Shown here piece after piece: positions 43,880 to 44,970 of a stretch of 44,970 nucleotides of DNA. The stretch spans positions 1-44,970 of the forward strand of contig OMIW01000091.1 of the NCBI GenBank assembly GCA_900299205.1, read 5' to 3'. The notes beneath the pieces were generated by a model. It was not told the DNA's origin. It made no database searches and worked only from the letters and a program-made list of their open reading frames with translations. Position 1 is the stretch's first letter. Each line of letters opens with the position of its first letter. Both the position numbers and the translations under genes were made by a program. Origin of the DNA: Pseudomonadota bacterium (lineage in GTDB: Bacteria; Bdellovibrionota_C; UBA2361; OMIW01).

Positions 43880-44970
43880 CGTTTCAATCGCTCATCACAA
43901 AAGTCCTCGTTAGCCGGCGGAGGATCGCTATACTCGATAAAGTAATCGAGGCTGGTCTCACGTGTTGTGGAATCACGATTGCATTTATTCTGTGCGAGAT
44001 CGTATCTAAAACAGCGGCAGCAATAGTTCTCTTTTTTGGTTTTTGCCTATTTATTTATCTTCTGTTCCGACGAAGATGGTTTTTTCTGCCCCAATTTGAT
44101 GACACATGCCTTCTGATAGACGAACAGCTCGATCTGAAAAGCAGAGCTGTTAGCTTAATGTATGCTCAAACAAGCTCAGCGGAGGCCCGCGGCGCAATCT
44201 GTGCAATCATCGAAAACCAGCTTGCCCAAGTAAGCGTTTCTGCCGAGCAGATATCCTCTCTGAGAGAGCCCGTCCCTTGGGTGAAAATGGGTTGGCTCGG
44301 AGTTGGTATGGGTTTAACTACCCTTATCATCATCCTCAAACAACCCGGCGCGATAAACGAAGAGTCTGGTCTCGTCGCGCAGAATCTCGAACAATTCATC
44401 TCTGAGAATCAGGGGCTACCGCCGCGAGCATCTGAGAAACTCTCGGAGTTGGCGCAGACCATTCGCAGTTCGGGCCTTGGTAGCGATGCCGTTGAGGAAA
44501 AAATTACTGAGACCCTGTCAGCCTTGGATGATTCGGCAAAAAGTGGGGATAACTACGAACCTTCCCTCAGCCCAAAGAACTCTGAGGGAGTGCCAGAGGA
44601 GATACCGAACTCCATCAGTATCCCTACCCCAACTCCAACGGCCACTGCCACGCCCACACCACAACAAACCTCATCAGACAGGTCAGACGTCGATATTCAA
44701 CACAGCGATCAAACAGATGGGCGAAATTCGGCAAGTAAAAAGAATGAAGAACGAAAGGAGGAAAGCACGAATCAGAGTTCGGAGAAAAAAACCTCCGATG
44801 AGCGAGAAAAATCTCAACAAGAGGGAGGAAGCGGGGCCCAAAACAAAGAGTCTGCTCAAAAAGGCGATGAACAGTCTAAGAATGAGGGTTCAGGGAATGG
44901 GCAAGAGAAGAACGACCAGAAAGGGGGAGGACAGAAATCTGACGAACCTGCCGGAAGCGGAAAAGGCGAC
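43876..44970 (+). CDS. Membrane protein with long low-complexity tail, cut by the right edge
   Basis: Not in the ORF track, as it runs off the window: GTG at 43876 opens a frame of 365 codons with no stop. Two hydrophobic segments lie near the N-terminus (about residues 29-63, GITIAFILCEIV and AAAIVLFFGFCLFIYLLF), and a third at about 137-154 (WLGVGMGLTTLIIIL). Between them a helical stretch DEQLDLKSRAVSLMYAQ resembles the start of large membrane proteins of the DUF4175 type, which is only a resemblance. After residue 240 the sequence is Pro/Thr (PTPTPTATATPTP) and then Lys/Glu/Ser/Gln/Gly-rich. The GTG overlaps the mltG stop, so translation is coupled. Confidence 0.7.
   Translation, partial: MTFQSLITKVLVSRRRIAILDKVIEAGLTCCGITIAFILCEIVSKTAAAIVLFFGFCLFIYLLFRRRWFFLPQFDDTCLLIDEQLDLKSRAVSLMYAQTSSAEARGAICAIIENQLAQVSVSAEQISSLREPVPWVKMGWLGVGMGLTTLIIILKQPGAINEESGLVAQNLEQFISENQGLPPRASEKLSELAQTIRSSGLGSDAVEEKITETLSALDDSAKSGDNYEPSLSPKNSEGVPEEIPNSISIPTPTPTATATPTPQQTSSDRSDVDIQHSDQTDGRNSASKKNEERKEESTNQSSEKKTSDEREKSQQEGGSGAQNKESAQKGDEQSKNEGSGNGQEKNDQKGGGQKSDEPAGSGKGD

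Overview
This window looks like a chromosomal segment of a Gram-negative bacterium with a deltaproteobacterial-type gene layout (Bdellovibrionota, SAR324 or a related proteobacterial lineage). That placement rests on synteny and gene content: parA-parB lies directly upstream of an F1Fo operon with two b-type subunits (b', b, delta, alpha, gamma, beta, epsilon). There are also type IV-type prepilins, a PilB/GspE-like ATPase, a FlgM-like protein with a sigma-28-like promoter, and a peptide chain release factor 2 with the classical programmed +1 frameshift. Genes are dense and mostly housekeeping. I see no IS element, phage or CRISPR array.

Layout, left to right. Positions 1-1600: a tRNA-Ser(GGA) flanked by two long inverted repeats, a divergently oriented FlgM-like gene, and a YbjN/CesT-like small protein. 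1800-4360: an orphan membrane-anchored coiled-coil protein and the ABC-F translation factor EttA. 4430-5770: a secreted Yellow/MRJP-like beta-propeller. 6040-10660: a three-gene surface-glycan cluster (GT39-like membrane glycosyltransferase, GT4, GT2). 10800-11920: an unknown protein with a C10 homopolymer at its 5' end, overlapping recJ tail to tail. 11816-15680 (minus): recJ, an RppH-type Nudix hydrolase and a PilB/GspE-like ATPase. 15953-22126 (minus): the atp operon, ending in a very short epsilon subunit. 22755-25997 (minus): parB, parA, two parS sites, and a BioF-fold protein that has lost its PLP lysine. 26107-29781: a UbiB/AarF kinase, an unknown helical protein and prfB. 30079-33973: a translationally coupled minor-pilin operon. 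34103-36650: a zinc alcohol dehydrogenase, ybeY and phoH. 36876-43879: alaS, a decayed second copy of the cinA C-terminal domain, cinA, yqgF/ruvX and mltG. From 43876 to the right edge: the start of a membrane protein with a long low-complexity tail.

How the genes fit together. The atp genes make the F1 sector and peripheral stalk; the a and c subunits are not here. ParA, ParB and the parS sites form the chromosome-partitioning locus. The prepilins plus the secretion-type ATPase are parts of a type IV pilus or type II secretion machine whose remaining genes lie elsewhere. EttA, RF2, AlaS, YbeY and tRNA-Ser serve translation; RppH, RecJ, YqgF and PhoH serve nucleic-acid turnover.

The observations most worth a second look are the frameshifted cinA/pncC relic missing from the ORF track, the lysine-less BioF-like protein beside parS/parAB, the C10 tract suggesting phase variation, the epsilon subunit without its inhibitory domain, and the sigma-28-like promoter in front of the FlgM-like gene. 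No single complete, clearly novel multi-gene system is evident.
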